Assembly: GCA_002779995.1 (NCBI GenBank)
Contig: PEWX01000009.1
Span: forward strand, 1 to 54,066
DNA: 54,066 bases
Direction: 5' to 3'
Origin: Piscirickettsiaceae bacterium CG07_land_8_20_14_0_80_44_28
Lineage (GTDB): Bacteria > Pseudomonadota > Gammaproteobacteria > Thiomicrospirales > Thiomicrospiraceae
A program made the translations under genes and the position numbers. Within the stretch, counting starts at the first letter, position 1. Each line of letters starts with the position of its first letter. The notes beneath the pieces were generated by a model. It did no database searches. It was given only the letters and a program-made list of their open reading frames with translations, and was not told the DNA's origin. This document shows, in pieces, positions 9,461-18,992 of the stretch.

Positions 9461-10665
9461 TGGATCGGAACGGCGTTAATCGGGCTTGCGGATCCAGATT
9501 TAGGTAAATAGTATTTAGCGACCACGGCAGGCCGGTTTGGGGTGCTAAAACGACCAGGCCTGGTCGTTTTTGACGATGTTTTTTGCTTTTGCTTTTGAAC
9601 GTTTAGCGCCCAAAGTCGATGCGTATTCACCATATCGCTATCGATTTGTAATGCGTTGAGGGCATTGATGTTTTCGGCGCGATAGACATCATTGCCAATC
9701 GCAATGCATAAATTTCTCAGCCATTTAACATAGCCAATGCGACGGATGGGAGAGCCTGCCATTTCGGTTAGAAATTGCGCTTCGTCCCAGTGTAGTAATG
9801 TGAGTAAATCGACTTCGTCGAGTGGGGCTTTGGCTTTAAAAGCTTGTTCTTGGGTGGGTTCGGTAAACCGATTCCAAGGACACACCAATTGACAATCATC
9901 ACAGCCATAAATCCGATTGCCGATCAATGGTCGCAAAGACTCTTCAATCACGCCATCATATTCAATGGTTAAATAAGAAATACACCGACGTGCATCGACC
10001 ACTGCATTATCAACAATGGCTTGGGTTGGACACTCGTCCATGCAGGCGGTGCAAGGTCCGCATCCTTGTTGAGTGAAAGGGGGATCAGCGGGGAGTTTAA
10101 GATTGATATAAAGTTCGCCTAAAAAAAACCAAGAGCCTGCTCTGGGGTGAATCAGTAAACTGTTTTTACCAATAAAGCCTAGGCCTGCTTTTTCGGCAAT
10201 CGGCCTTTCAAGAACGGGTGCTGAATCGCAAAAGGCGCGATATCGAAAGGATTCATCACTTTGAGGGTTAAGTGTTGCGATGGCGGTTTCAATTTTTTGC
10301 GCTAGTTGCGCAAGCCGTTTTCGCATGAGTTTATGATAATCTTTGTGTAGCGCGTAACGCGAAATATAGGCTTTGTTTGAAGATTGTAATTGTGAAATAG
10401 CCGAATAGGCTTCGCCATCAAAATAATTCATACGCACGGAAATTAAGCTGAGTGTACCCGGTTCAAGCTCGTCGGGACGAGACCGTTTGCGCCCATGTTT
10501 GGCCATATAATCCATGCTGCCGTGATATTGGTGAGATAACCAGTCTTCAAAAAAAGGTTCATAATGCGATAGGTCCGTGTTCGAAATGCCAATGTCGGCA
10601 AATCCCAGGGATTGACCCCATTGCTTGATTTGTTCCGTTAGCTGGTATAAAGCGTGGTTATCCAC
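9433..10665 (-). CDS. queG: Epoxyqueuosine reductase with C-terminal extension
   Basis: QueG catalyses the last step of queuosine tRNA modification, reducing epoxyqueuosine with cobalamin and two [4Fe-4S] clusters. The clusters are visible as CGPCTACMDECP (about 199-210) and CDDCQLVCPW (about 255-264), and the core (AFCDSAPVLERPIAEKAGLGFIGKNSLLI) is typical. The start is GTG at 10665 with AGGAATC upstream. The protein has 410 residues against about 380 in well-known members. The last 50 or so residues (from about KQKQKTSSK) are basic and Pro/Ser-rich, and contain the 24-bp palindrome at 9547-9570 read as TTRPGRFS. Confidence 0.95.
   Translation of the reverse strand: MDNHALYQLTEQIKQWGQSLGFADIGISNTDLSHYEPFFEDWLSHQYHGSMDYMAKHGRKRSRPDELEPGTLSLISVRMNYFDGEAYSAISQLQSSNKAYISRYALHKDYHKLMRKRLAQLAQKIETAIATLNPQSDESFRYRAFCDSAPVLERPIAEKAGLGFIGKNSLLIHPRAGSWFFLGELYINLKLPADPPFTQQGCGPCTACMDECPTQAIVDNAVVDARRCISYLTIEYDGVIEESLRPLIGNRIYGCDDCQLVCPWNRFTEPTQEQAFKAKAPLDEVDLLTLLHWDEAQFLTEMAGSPIRRIGYVKWLRNLCIAIGNDVYRAENINALNALQIDSDMVNTHRLWALNVQKQKQKTSSKTTRPGRFSTPNRPAVVAKYYLPKSGSASPINAVPIHQIRSKIEP
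9547..9570. terminator. 24-bp perfect palindrome with A/T tails inside the queG 3' end
   Basis: AAAACGACCAGG is followed by its exact reverse complement CCTGGTCGTTTT and then further T. It is a CCAGGCCTGG-tipped hairpin suited to terminate dgt on the plus strand and, by symmetry, able to slow transcription of queG before its stop codon. Confidence 0.7.
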
Positions 10666-10766
10666 TAAAATGATTCCTAAATTCGAAAAATCTTTCCCGC
10701 TTTGAGCGGAATCATCATCTTACCAAATCCACTTATATTTCGCTTAACCATTGCATAGAGGTAACC

Positions 10767-11288
10767 ATGACCCTGAAACCATCTTTTCAAATGCAGCTCT
10801 TGAGTGAAGCAGATACCCTTTGGGTCGCTCAACAGTTTGCTCAGCTCGTGGCTAAGAGTCCGTTATGTGAATCTGGGTTGATGGTGTATTTGGAAGGCGA
10901 TTTAGGTGCGGGAAAATCGTTTTTTTGTCGAGCACTTATTCAAACTTTTTTGCCTAAGCAAAGGGTCAAAAGTCCGACCTATACTCTGATTGAATGTTAT
11001 GAAAGTCCATTTGCGACCCTATTGCATTTTGACCTCTATCGTTTGTGTGATGCAGAAGAACTGGAATTTCTGGGTATTCGTGAATTATTAACACCGCCTT
11101 ATTTAGCCTTGGTAGAGTGGCCGTCAAAAGGGCGAGGAAGTTTACCGGATGCAGATATCCGGCTGCAGTTTGAGGTACTTCCTCAGGGGCGTTATCTGAC
11201 TCTGGATTGCCTAAATGACCGCGCTGAAACTTTCGTCAATAACTTGACAAAACAAATTGGCACAAAACTTGATAAGAACCCAACATAA
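10767..11288 (+). CDS. tsaE: tRNA threonylcarbamoyladenosine biosynthesis ATPase
   Basis: 173 residues. TsaE is the ATPase that supports the TsaB/TsaD enzymes making t6A37 in ANN-decoding tRNAs. The Walker A motif is GDLGAGKS (about 44-51), followed by SPTYTLIECYE and LHFDLYRL, which are family signatures, and LVEWPSKG near 116-123. Length is slightly above the usual 150-160 residues. It leads a plus-strand series with amiB, mutL and miaA, an arrangement common in gammaproteobacteria. Confidence 0.95.
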   Translation: MTLKPSFQMQLLSEADTLWVAQQFAQLVAKSPLCESGLMVYLEGDLGAGKSFFCRALIQTFLPKQRVKSPTYTLIECYESPFATLLHFDLYRLCDAEELEFLGIRELLTPPYLALVEWPSKGRGSLPDADIRLQFEVLPQGRYLTLDCLNDRAETFVNNLTKQIGTKLDKNPT

Positions 11289-11323
11289 AATATAAATCAA
11301 GTGAAACTCCGATGAGGTGTGCG

Positions 11324-12799
11324 ATGATTAAAAAACAAAACAATAATTGGGTTCCGTTATGTTCAATGACGATACTGGTGTTGCTATTGAGCTTATTGCC
11401 AACCAGTGCTTGGTCGAAGATGTCATTAGAAAAAATGCGTTTGGGTCAAGGTAAAGAGCAGACTCGAGTCGTTTTTGAAATAAAAGAAAATCATCGGTTT
11501 AAAATTTCCACCTTAAAAAATCCTGCGCGAATTGTGGTCGATTTTTATCAGTCTGAAAATAAATTAACCTTTTCAAAAATGAAGTTTTTGGATGCGCGTT
11601 TAAAGCAAGCAAGGGTCAAAAATCAATCCAATCGCACACGTGTTGTGCTGGATCTTCGCGATGATTTTGAGTGGGGGTACTTTACCCTAGCCAAAAATAA
11701 CGCGGGTAATGAGCGGGTTGTTATTGATATTAAAAACACGCCAGCAAAACCTGAGATTGCAAAAACGCCCAGGAAGCCTCATACCATTACCAAAGCGGCC
11801 GTCCCTAAAAAGCAACCAGCCAAGCCGGCCATCAAAGCGGCGGTTAAGCCAAAATCGGATATTTCTCAAAATACCCATACACAAGCCAAAATGGATAAAA
11901 GCAGTGATATCTTTGTTTATAAAAATAAAGACCTGGTGGTGGCGATTGATGCCGGACATGGCGGAAAAGATACCGGAGCGATTGGTTATGGCGGGCTTTA
12001 TGAAAAAGACGTGATATTGAATTTGGCATTTCAATTAAAAAAACGCATTGATGCTCAGCCGGGTATGCGCGCCGTATTAACGCGTGATAAAGATGTTTTT
12101 ATCCCTTTACATAAGCGTGTTCGTAAAGCACGAGAGCAGGATGCGGATATTTTCTTATCACTCCATGCCGATGCTTTTCATGATAAGCGAGCGCGTGGTG
12201 GGTCTGTCTATATATTATCGACTTCAGGGGCGAGTAGTGTGATGGCCAGACTGTTGGCAAAATCAGAAAATGCTTCTTTACAGGATGTTAAGTTAAAGGG
12301 GCGCGATGCAGATGTCGCTTTTGTGTTATCTGATTTAACGCGATCAGCCAATATTCGCGCTAGCCGAAAACTGGCCAAAGCGGTTTTAGGGGAAATGGGT
12401 CAGGCAGTTTATTTACATAAAAAATCTGTGCAATCAGCAGACTTTACGGTGTTGAAGTCGATTGATATGCCTTCTTTATTGATTGAGACTGCCTTTATTT
12501 CGAATCCGAGTGAAGCGAAAAAATTAAAGTCAGTTCAATTTCAGGCACAAATGGCGCAATCCATTGTTGAGGGTTTGGAAAAGTTTGTAAGCCAAAATGG
12601 TTCAAAACCCCGTTGGGGGGAACAGCTTTATGTACATTATCGAGTACAAAGAGGGGATACCTTATCTGAAATTGCCGCCAACTATAACCTATCCACTTAC
12701 CAGTTAAAAAAGCTGAATCATATTCGTAAAGCCAATGATTTAAAAGTGGGTCAAAAGTTGCGTATCCCATTGTCTGAAGAGCTGGTTGCCGGTTTGTAA
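11324..12799 (+). CDS. amiB: N-acetylmuramoyl-L-alanine amidase, AmiB/AmiC type with LysM
   Basis: Periplasmic zinc amidase that cleaves the peptide stem from N-acetylmuramate during cell separation. About 491 residues: signal peptide (about 1-32), AMIN domain (about 35-130), a Lys/Pro/Ala linker, Amidase_3 catalytic domain (DAGHGGKDTGA supplies the first zinc histidine and EKDV the glutamate; SLHADAF the later histidine; LIETAFISNPSEA the C-terminal glutamate), and one LysM repeat (YRVQRGDTLSEIA) at the end. The ATG at 11324 is preferred because GAGGTG lies just upstream; a 12-bp longer start exists at 11312. Follows tsaE and precedes mutL. Confidence 0.93.
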   Translation: MIKKQNNNWVPLCSMTILVLLLSLLPTSAWSKMSLEKMRLGQGKEQTRVVFEIKENHRFKISTLKNPARIVVDFYQSENKLTFSKMKFLDARLKQARVKNQSNRTRVVLDLRDDFEWGYFTLAKNNAGNERVVIDIKNTPAKPEIAKTPRKPHTITKAAVPKKQPAKPAIKAAVKPKSDISQNTHTQAKMDKSSDIFVYKNKDLVVAIDAGHGGKDTGAIGYGGLYEKDVILNLAFQLKKRIDAQPGMRAVLTRDKDVFIPLHKRVRKAREQDADIFLSLHADAFHDKRARGGSVYILSTSGASSVMARLLAKSENASLQDVKLKGRDADVAFVLSDLTRSANIRASRKLAKAVLGEMGQAVYLHKKSVQSADFTVLKSIDMPSLLIETAFISNPSEAKKLKSVQFQAQMAQSIVEGLEKFVSQNGSKPRWGEQLYVHYRVQRGDTLSEIAANYNLSTYQLKKLNHIRKANDLKVGQKLRIPLSEELVAGL

Positions 12800-12922
12800 G
12801 GCATTTCTTTTTCAAGTGTGCAACGGGTTAAGCCTTTTGCACCTCAATTCAAAACAAGCGGATGAAGCCACCGCTATAAAACGTTATAATGCTATTTTGT
12901 TAATGATACAAAGATAAATGCT

Positions 12923-14770
12923 GTGCCAATTTCTGAAACTGAATTTCCATTGTCCAACGAATCGTCATCCGACGAGATCTATCCTGAAATCGCGTTATTA
13001 CCCGCTCACCTTGCAGATCAAATTGCGGCTGGCGAAGTGGTGGAAAGACCCGCCTCGGTGGTCAAAGAATTGTTAGAGAATGCCTTAGATTCCGGAGCCA
13101 CCCAGATTGAAATCCAGATAGAAGATGGTGGTGGAAAGCTTATTCGCGTATTGGATGATGGCCGTGGTATTCGTTCTACACAACTTTTATTGGCCGTCAG
13201 CCGACATGCCACCAGCAAGATACACTCAGCGGCTGATTTAACAGCAGTCACCTCTTTAGGGTTTCGAGGAGAGGCATTAGCCAGTATTGCTTCGGTATCC
13301 AGACTAACTTTGACCAGCCATAGTTTTGAAGAAAGCCACGCTTGGCAAATTCGCGGCGAAGGCGAGGGACTTTGGCAGGATCCGCAGCCGGTGGCACATC
13401 CAAAAGGCACTCAAGTTGAGGTTAAAGACTTATTTTTTAATACGCCTGCACGCAAAAAGTTTTTAAGAACGCCGCGAACAGAGTTTATGCAAATAGATCA
13501 ATTGGTGAAACGTGTCATGCTCAGTCGTTTTGATGTGGGATTTAAGTTGATTCACAATCAAAAACTGGTGCGTCAAGTTCATATTGCTGAAGACGATTCA
13601 GCAACAAAATTGCGTTTGCAACAGCTGTTGGGCGAGGCTTTTGTTGACCAAAGTTTGGCCGTCAATTTTACGGCTCAAGATATTCAACTGACGGGATGGG
13701 TTGCCCAGGCGACATTTAACCGCAGTCAAACCGACATGCAATATTTATTTGTTAACGGCCGAATTGTGCGTGATCGTCAACTGTCTTATGCCGTGAAACA
13801 AGCCTATGCAGATGTGTTATATCACGGTCGTCATCCTGCCTATTGTTTGTTTTTAGACATTCCGCATTCTTTCGTTGATGTAAATGTCCATCCAGCCAAA
13901 TATGAAGTGCGCTTTGCCAATGGTCGCTGGGTTTATGATTTTTTAAGACGGTCGGTGCGAGAAGCCGTCACCCAGCCGTTAGGGAGAGCTTTTACACCAA
14001 TAGCCAACGCAGAGCCGGCAATCGGCAAAGGGGGTGATGAAAATGACTTCCAAGCGGCCATGCGTTTTCAGCAACAGGTGCCGCAAACGCTCAATCAAGA
14101 TCCTTCTCCAATGACGCCTGTGCAACTGGCAGAGTCTACCAAAGATTATTCCACGACAGAATATTCTCGGTCGCCTTCAATAGAAATCCCGCCATTGGGC
14201 TACGCTAAAGCGCAAATAAAAGGCATTTTTATTTTAGCTGAGAATGCCAATGGATTGGTTATGGTTGATATGCATGCGGCCCATGAACGAATTGTTTATG
14301 AGCGTTTAAAGCAGCAATGGCAGCAGAATCGATTGGTTTGTCAACCATTGTTGGTGCCAATGGTGATTCCATTACAAGGTTCAGAATTAAGTGTGTGGCA
14401 AACTCACCAAGCCGAGATTGAAAAACTCGGATTTGAAGCCGTGCCATTTGGCCCCGAACAGATTAAGTTAACCAGTGTTCCCAGTTTATTGGCAAAGTCC
14501 AATGTGGTTCAGCTTTTTCAGGATATGTTGGCAGACTTTGCGGTGATGGGGCGCTCTCAAAGAGTAGAAGAGCACTTAAATGCAATCTTAAGCACTATGG
14601 CGTGCCATGGCTCGGTGCGCGCTAACCGGCAATTAACAGTCAACGAAATGAATGCCTTATTAAGGGATATGGAAGCCACTGAGGGATCCGCACAATGCAA
14701 TCATGGTCGGCCGACTTGGGTACAGTTATCAATGAGTCAATTAGATAACCTATTTATGAGAGGGCAGTAA
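12923..14770 (+). CDS. mutL: DNA mismatch repair protein MutL, endonuclease type
   Basis: 615 residues. The GHKL ATPase N-terminus is intact (LLENALDSGATQIEI, DDGRGI, SLGFRGEALASI). The C-terminal dimerisation domain carries the endonuclease motif DMHAAHERIVYE (about 449-460), with ACHGSVRANR and CNHGRP further on. That motif is present in MutL proteins that nick DNA themselves and absent from the MutH-dependent enterobacterial form, so repair here is probably MutH-independent. The start is GTG at 12923, a little upstream of the conserved EIALLPAHLADQIAAGEVV. MiaA begins directly after the stop codon. Confidence 0.96.
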   Translation: MPISETEFPLSNESSSDEIYPEIALLPAHLADQIAAGEVVERPASVVKELLENALDSGATQIEIQIEDGGGKLIRVLDDGRGIRSTQLLLAVSRHATSKIHSAADLTAVTSLGFRGEALASIASVSRLTLTSHSFEESHAWQIRGEGEGLWQDPQPVAHPKGTQVEVKDLFFNTPARKKFLRTPRTEFMQIDQLVKRVMLSRFDVGFKLIHNQKLVRQVHIAEDDSATKLRLQQLLGEAFVDQSLAVNFTAQDIQLTGWVAQATFNRSQTDMQYLFVNGRIVRDRQLSYAVKQAYADVLYHGRHPAYCLFLDIPHSFVDVNVHPAKYEVRFANGRWVYDFLRRSVREAVTQPLGRAFTPIANAEPAIGKGGDENDFQAAMRFQQQVPQTLNQDPSPMTPVQLAESTKDYSTTEYSRSPSIEIPPLGYAKAQIKGIFILAENANGLVMVDMHAAHERIVYERLKQQWQQNRLVCQPLLVPMVIPLQGSELSVWQTHQAEIEKLGFEAVPFGPEQIKLTSVPSLLAKSNVVQLFQDMLADFAVMGRSQRVEEHLNAILSTMACHGSVRANRQLTVNEMNALLRDMEATEGSAQCNHGRPTWVQLSMSQLDNLFMRGQ

Positions 14771-15742
14771 GTGGCGATGGCATTTTCAGTGGCGCAACTC
14801 ATCAATCAGAAGGTGTGTCTGGCCATTATGGGGCCGACGGCTTCGGGTAAAAGTGGTTTGTCGATGGCGTTGGCGGAGCAACTACCGATTGAAATTATCA
14901 GTGTGGATTCAGCGCTGATTTATCGCGGAATGGATATTGGTACGGCCAAACCTTCTCCGGCAGAGTTAGCGGCTGTGCCGCATCACTTAATTGATATTCT
15001 TGAACCGACTGAGCATTATTCAGCCGCTGACTTTATTGAGGATGTCACCCGTTTGGTGGCAGACATTTTTGAGAGAGGGCGATTGCCGGTTTTGGTGGGC
15101 GGCACCATGATGTACTTTAACGCTTTACAAAAGGGGATTGCACAATTACCTTCTGCTAATGCTGAGATTCGTCAAAAAATTTACCAGGCCTGGCAACAAA
15201 ATCCACAATCGGTACATGAACAATTACAAGCCATTGACCCTAAAGCGGCAAAGCGGATTCATGCTAACGATTCGCAACGGTTGGTTAGGGCGTTAGAAGT
15301 CTATGAGTTGACAGGTCAATCCCTAACTGAGGCGCAACAATCTGGTCAGCAGAGTTTACTTTCTGCCTTTCATTTAGCCAAAGTGGCTTTGCTACCGGAA
15401 GACCGCAAACAGTTACATGAAAAAATTGCACAAAGATTTCAGCAGATGCTGACAGCGGGTTTCTTAAAAGAGGCCGAAACGGTATTTTCAAGGCCGGGTA
15501 TGTATGCTGATTTACCCGCTGTTCGCAGTGTGGGTTATCGCCAGGCCTGGTTGTTTTTTGAGCAGATTTACGATTATGAAACCTTTGTGGAAAAAAGCAT
15601 TGTTGCGACCCGTCAGTTAGCCAAGCGGCAGATAACGTGGTTGCGCAAAGAAACTGAATTGTTAACATTAGATCCCTTTTATCTGTCAGAACAACAGCAG
15701 CTTGAGCAGCTGTTAAATCATCTTCAAACGCAAGTTGGTTAA
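14771..15742 (+). CDS. miaA: tRNA dimethylallyltransferase
   Basis: Transfers a dimethylallyl group from DMAPP to A37 of UNN-decoding tRNAs. 323 residues with P-loop GPTASGKS (about 21-28), DSALIYRGMDIGTAKPS, VGGTMMYFNAL and the conserved GYRQAW...TRQLAKRQITWLR tail. GTG at 14771 abuts the mutL stop and has GAGGG seven bases upstream; an ATG six bases later is possible. Two CCAGGCCTGG copies fall inside it (15184 and 15541), both read as QAW; the second lies at the conserved GYRQAW position, so there it is native coding sequence rather than an obvious insertion. Hfq follows, as in many gammaproteobacteria. Confidence 0.97.
   Translation: MAMAFSVAQLINQKVCLAIMGPTASGKSGLSMALAEQLPIEIISVDSALIYRGMDIGTAKPSPAELAAVPHHLIDILEPTEHYSAADFIEDVTRLVADIFERGRLPVLVGGTMMYFNALQKGIAQLPSANAEIRQKIYQAWQQNPQSVHEQLQAIDPKAAKRIHANDSQRLVRALEVYELTGQSLTEAQQSGQQSLLSAFHLAKVALLPEDRKQLHEKIAQRFQQMLTAGFLKEAETVFSRPGMYADLPAVRSVGYRQAWLFFEQIYDYETFVEKSIVATRQLAKRQITWLRKETELLTLDPFYLSEQQQLEQLLNHLQTQVG
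15184..15193. repeat. CCAGGCCTGG palindrome, coding copy
   Basis: Exact copy in miaA, read as Q-A-W in a weakly conserved region. Confidence 0.8.
15541..15550. repeat. CCAGGCCTGG palindrome, coding copy
   Basis: Exact copy in miaA, read as Q-A-W at the conserved GYRQAW position. Confidence 0.8.
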
Positions 15743-15921
15743 TGAAAAGGTGCTCATGTAATATCCATGCTTTATCGGGTTGCTGTTTTAAAAAAGCATT
15801 ATCTGAAGGGCCATTATGGTATGATTTATCGGTGTTAAAATATCGATATGACGATTATGACGATGCTGTGTGCGCCGATTATGCAAAGGGCTTACATAGG
15901 TATCGTAAATAACAAAAAAAT

Positions 15922-15937
15922 AGCTGAAAAATCAGCT
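15922..15937 (+). promoter_or_regulatory. Small hairpin in the hfq leader
   Basis: AGCTGA (15922-15927) and TCAGCT (15932-15937) pair perfectly across AAAA, 28 bases before the hfq start codon and followed by an AT-rich single-stranded stretch. It could influence hfq translation; this is inference. Confidence 0.35.
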
Positions 15938-15965
15938 TAAATAAATAAATTTTTAGGGGATAAAA

Positions 15966-16235
15966 ATGGATAATAAAAAGCCTGCAAAGGCATTACCGAT
16001 TCAAGATCCGTATTTAAATGCGTTGAGAAAAGAGCGGATTAATGTGGCAATTTACTTGGTTAATGGCGTTAAATTACAAGGCAGAGTCGATTCTTTTGAC
16101 CAGTTTGTGGTTTTATTGCGCAGTAATGTAACGCAAATGGTCTATAAACACGCGATTTCGACCATCGTCCCGGCGAGAGATCCAAAAGCCTATGAGTTTG
16201 AAACAGCTCACTCAGATGAGAATGCCGCTGGATAA
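15966..16235 (+). CDS. hfq: RNA chaperone Hfq
   Basis: 89 residues, forming a hexameric Sm-like ring that helps small RNAs pair with mRNAs. The N-terminal Sm1 motif ([26 protein letters not shown] region), [10 protein letters not shown] and the Sm2 motif [10 protein letters not shown] are all present, followed by a short acidic tail, shorter than that of E. coli. The ribosome site TAGGGGAT lies just upstream. A 223-bp gap separates it from miaA, so it probably also has its own promoter; hflX follows after 127 bp. Confidence 0.98.
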   Translation: MDNKKPAKALPIQDPYLNALRKERINVAIYLVNGVKLQGRVDSFDQFVVLLRSNVTQMVYKHAISTIVPARDPKAYEFETAHSDENAAG

Positions 16236-16262
16236 CCTGTCTTTATATACGCATCTAAACCC

Positions 16263-16291
16263 CCATCGTTTACGCAGCAGATGAACGGTGG
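16263..16291 (+). terminator. Possible hairpin after hfq
   Basis: CCATCGTT (16263-16270) pairs with AACGGTGG (16284-16291), with one G-T wobble. The following sequence is only moderately T-rich, so termination would be partial and readthrough into hflX is likely. Confidence 0.35.
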
Positions 16292-16362
16292 TTGGTTTCT
16301 TCTATTAAAACGCGCTCTGTCTCTTTTACCGCTTCAAACCAAGGTCTTATGTAATTTAATCT

Positions 16363-17688
16363 ATGGAATTATTTGGAAAACTCGAACAAAAAAAGCTCGA
16401 TAAAGCGGTGTTGGTGCATGTTGATTTCTATCATTCAGCCGATCAAGAAGTGCTGGCCGAGTTCTATGAGTTAGTCGATTCAGCGGGTGCAGAAGTGGTT
16501 GAATTGATAACCACTAAGCGTGATACGCCGGATGCAAAGCTTTTTGTTGGCAAGGGAAAAGCAGAAGAAATCAAAGAGGCGGTGATGACGCATGAAGCGG
16601 ATGTGGTGATTGTCAATCATGCATTAAGTCCGGCTCAAGAGCGTAATCTCAGTCAGCTTTTGGAATGTCAGGTATTGGATCGAGTGGGATTGATTTTAGA
16701 TATCTTTGCACAAAGAGCCCGTTCTCATGAAGGGAAATTGCAAGTTGAGTTGGCGCAGTTACGCCGTATGTCGACGCGGTTGGTTAAAGGGTGGACTCAC
16801 TTGGATCGACAAGGCGGAATTGGGGCAAGAGGTCCGGGTGAAACGCAACTTGAAACTGATAGACGATTGGTTCAAGCTAAAATCAAACAATTGGAAGCGC
16901 GGATTGAAAAGGTTCGTAAGCAACGTAGTTTAGGTCGTCGTTCTCGCCAAAAATCAGATTATCCAACGGTCACGATTGTGGGTTACACCAATGCCGGTAA
17001 ATCAACCCTGTTTAACCTGCTGACACAAGCCAGTGTTTATGCTGAAGATCGTTTGTTTGCTACCTTGGATTCAACGCTGCGAAAAGTCCATTTACCCGGT
17101 GCTGGGCCGATCATTTTAGCGGACACGGTTGGGTTTATTCGCCATATCCCGCACGATTTGGTTGCTGCATTTCGTTCAACTTTGGAAGAAACAAGAGAGG
17201 CCGATTTACTTATTCACTTAGTGGATGCAGCGGATTCATATCGTGCTGAAAAAATGGCGGATGTGGCAGAAGTCATTGAAGAAGTTGGCGCAGATGAGGT
17301 GCCACAATTAACCGTGTTTAATAAAATTGATTTGATTACTGAGGGATCTGTTGTGCCTCATTTGGATATGAATGAATCCGGTTTACCTGAAAGGGTTTGG
17401 ATATCGGCAAAGTCTAAACAAGGGATGCCTTTGTTATTGGAAGCGATTGCCGCACATTTTAGAGGGCGATTTATTACGGTTAGATTGACTTTGGCGATGC
17501 ATGCAGGCAAACGTCGATCACAGCTTTATCAGTTAGGAACGATTTTGTTAGAAGGCTTTGATGATTTAGGTAACAGCGAGTTTGAAATGTGTTTGACTGA
17601 AAAGGCGTGGCATCAGGTTCGGCAGTGGCAAGAAGTATTGCGTTATGAAGAAGTCGATAATGGGGGGCGTTCTGAACAAATTGAATAA
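16363..17688 (+). CDS. hflX: Ribosome-associated GTPase HflX
   Basis: 441 residues. HflX splits stalled or heat-damaged ribosomes. The N-terminal HflX domain includes VGKGKAEEI and the GGIGARGPGETQLETDRR segment. The G domain has G1 GYTNAGKST, G3 DTVGFIRHIPHDLVAAF and G4 NKID. A coiled segment (LEARIEKVRKQR) links them. Length is normal, and hflKC follow at once as in E. coli relatives. The start has no strong ribosome site. Confidence 0.97.
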   Translation: MELFGKLEQKKLDKAVLVHVDFYHSADQEVLAEFYELVDSAGAEVVELITTKRDTPDAKLFVGKGKAEEIKEAVMTHEADVVIVNHALSPAQERNLSQLLECQVLDRVGLILDIFAQRARSHEGKLQVELAQLRRMSTRLVKGWTHLDRQGGIGARGPGETQLETDRRLVQAKIKQLEARIEKVRKQRSLGRRSRQKSDYPTVTIVGYTNAGKSTLFNLLTQASVYAEDRLFATLDSTLRKVHLPGAGPIILADTVGFIRHIPHDLVAAFRSTLEETREADLLIHLVDAADSYRAEKMADVAEVIEEVGADEVPQLTVFNKIDLITEGSVVPHLDMNESGLPERVWISAKSKQGMPLLLEAIAAHFRGRFITVRLTLAMHAGKRRSQLYQLGTILLEGFDDLGNSEFEMCLTEKAWHQVRQWQEVLRYEEVDNGGRSEQIE

Positions 17689-17773
17689 AGGCTTCTTTTC
17701 GGTGATTAAAGGATGACTTTTAACGAGATAAAATTTAAAATGATATATTCGATTTTAACCTTTGGAGAAAATA

Positions 17774-18991
17774 ATGGCGTGGAATGAGCCGGGCAAACCA
17801 GGGCAAGACCCGTGGGGAAATTCAGGTGGTGATAACCGTCCGAATGGTTCCAAAAAACCCAGTGGATCAAACCAGGATCCAGATTTAAAAGAACTCTTGA
17901 AAAAGGCACAAGATTTTTTAGGGGGGAGCAATAATCAATTTGGTAGTGGCAAAAATACCTGGATTGGCGCAGTTGTTTTACTGATTATTTGGTTGCTCAG
18001 TGGTATTTACACGGTAGATTCTCCAGAGAGAGGTGTGGTTAAACGCTTTGGTGCCTATGCAGAAGAAACGAAAGCTGGTTTGCACTGGCATCTTCCTTGG
18101 CCCATTGAATCGGTCACGATTGTTAACGTGGATCGTATTCGTACTGCGGAAATCGGGTATCGTTCCGATGCCCAAAATCGTAGTGGCAGTGTCTTGTCTG
18201 AATCTTTAATGTTGTCTAAAGATGAAAATATTGTTGATATCCGTATTGCGGTTCAATATAAAGTGTCTGATGCTAAAAAGTATCTATATGATGTGGCCAT
18301 GCCGGATATGACATTACGGAGCCTAACGGAAAGCGCACTCAGGGAAGTTGTTGGGCGCAATAAAATGGATTTTGTCCTGACAGAAGGCCGTGATGAAGTG
18401 GTTTCTAAAGTTAAAATCATTGCTCAGGAAAATTTGAATTTATATAACGCCGGCCTATTCATTACCTCACTGAACTTACAAGATGCTCAACCCCCTGAGC
18501 AGGTTCAAGGTGCCTTCTCTGATGTGGTAAAAGCACGTGAAGATAGAGTTAGATTGATTAGTGAAGCAGAAGCTTATGCAAATGATATTTTGCCAAAAGC
18601 AAGAGGGATGGCGGCTCGTCAAATCGAAGAAGCGCGCGCTTATCGTGATCAAGTCATTGCTCGGGCAACGGGTCAAGCCAGCCGATTTGAAAGTGTGATG
18701 ACAGAGTACCAAAAGGCACCTGCTGTAACGCGCGAACGTTTATATTTGGATACCATGACGCGTGTTCTTGGCGCAACGTCTAAAGTTTTTGTGGGGTCTG
18801 ATAGTGGTACTAATTTGCTCTATTTGCCTTTGGATAAGATGATGTCTAATCAATCGAATGTCCCTTTTGTAGCACCGGATCAGCGTCAGAACCCGACACC
18901 AAATAGTGCCGGAAATACGCCCAATTCGACATCTGGCTCCGGAAAGGGGTCCAATATTCGTGATCTATTAAGAACAAGGGAGCTTCGTTAA
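17774..18991 (+). CDS. hflK: HflK, membrane subunit regulating FtsH
   Basis: About 405 residues. HflK and HflC form a large inner-membrane assembly around the FtsH protease and modulate its proteolysis of membrane proteins. A Gly/Pro/Asn-rich N-terminus (WNEPGKPGQDPWG) is followed by one transmembrane helix (about 61-80) and a SPFH/band 7 domain beginning TVDSPERGVVKRFG. ATG at 17774 is chosen because GGAGA lies eight bases upstream; a TTG 12 bp earlier is in frame. The stop is one base before the hflC start, so the two are co-translated. Confidence 0.97.
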   Translation: MAWNEPGKPGQDPWGNSGGDNRPNGSKKPSGSNQDPDLKELLKKAQDFLGGSNNQFGSGKNTWIGAVVLLIIWLLSGIYTVDSPERGVVKRFGAYAEETKAGLHWHLPWPIESVTIVNVDRIRTAEIGYRSDAQNRSGSVLSESLMLSKDENIVDIRIAVQYKVSDAKKYLYDVAMPDMTLRSLTESALREVVGRNKMDFVLTEGRDEVVSKVKIIAQENLNLYNAGLFITSLNLQDAQPPEQVQGAFSDVVKAREDRVRLISEAEAYANDILPKARGMAARQIEEARAYRDQVIARATGQASRFESVMTEYQKAPAVTRERLYLDTMTRVLGATSKVFVGSDSGTNLLYLPLDKMMSNQSNVPFVAPDQRQNPTPNSAGNTPNSTSGSGKGSNIRDLLRTRELR

Positions 18992-18992
18992 G

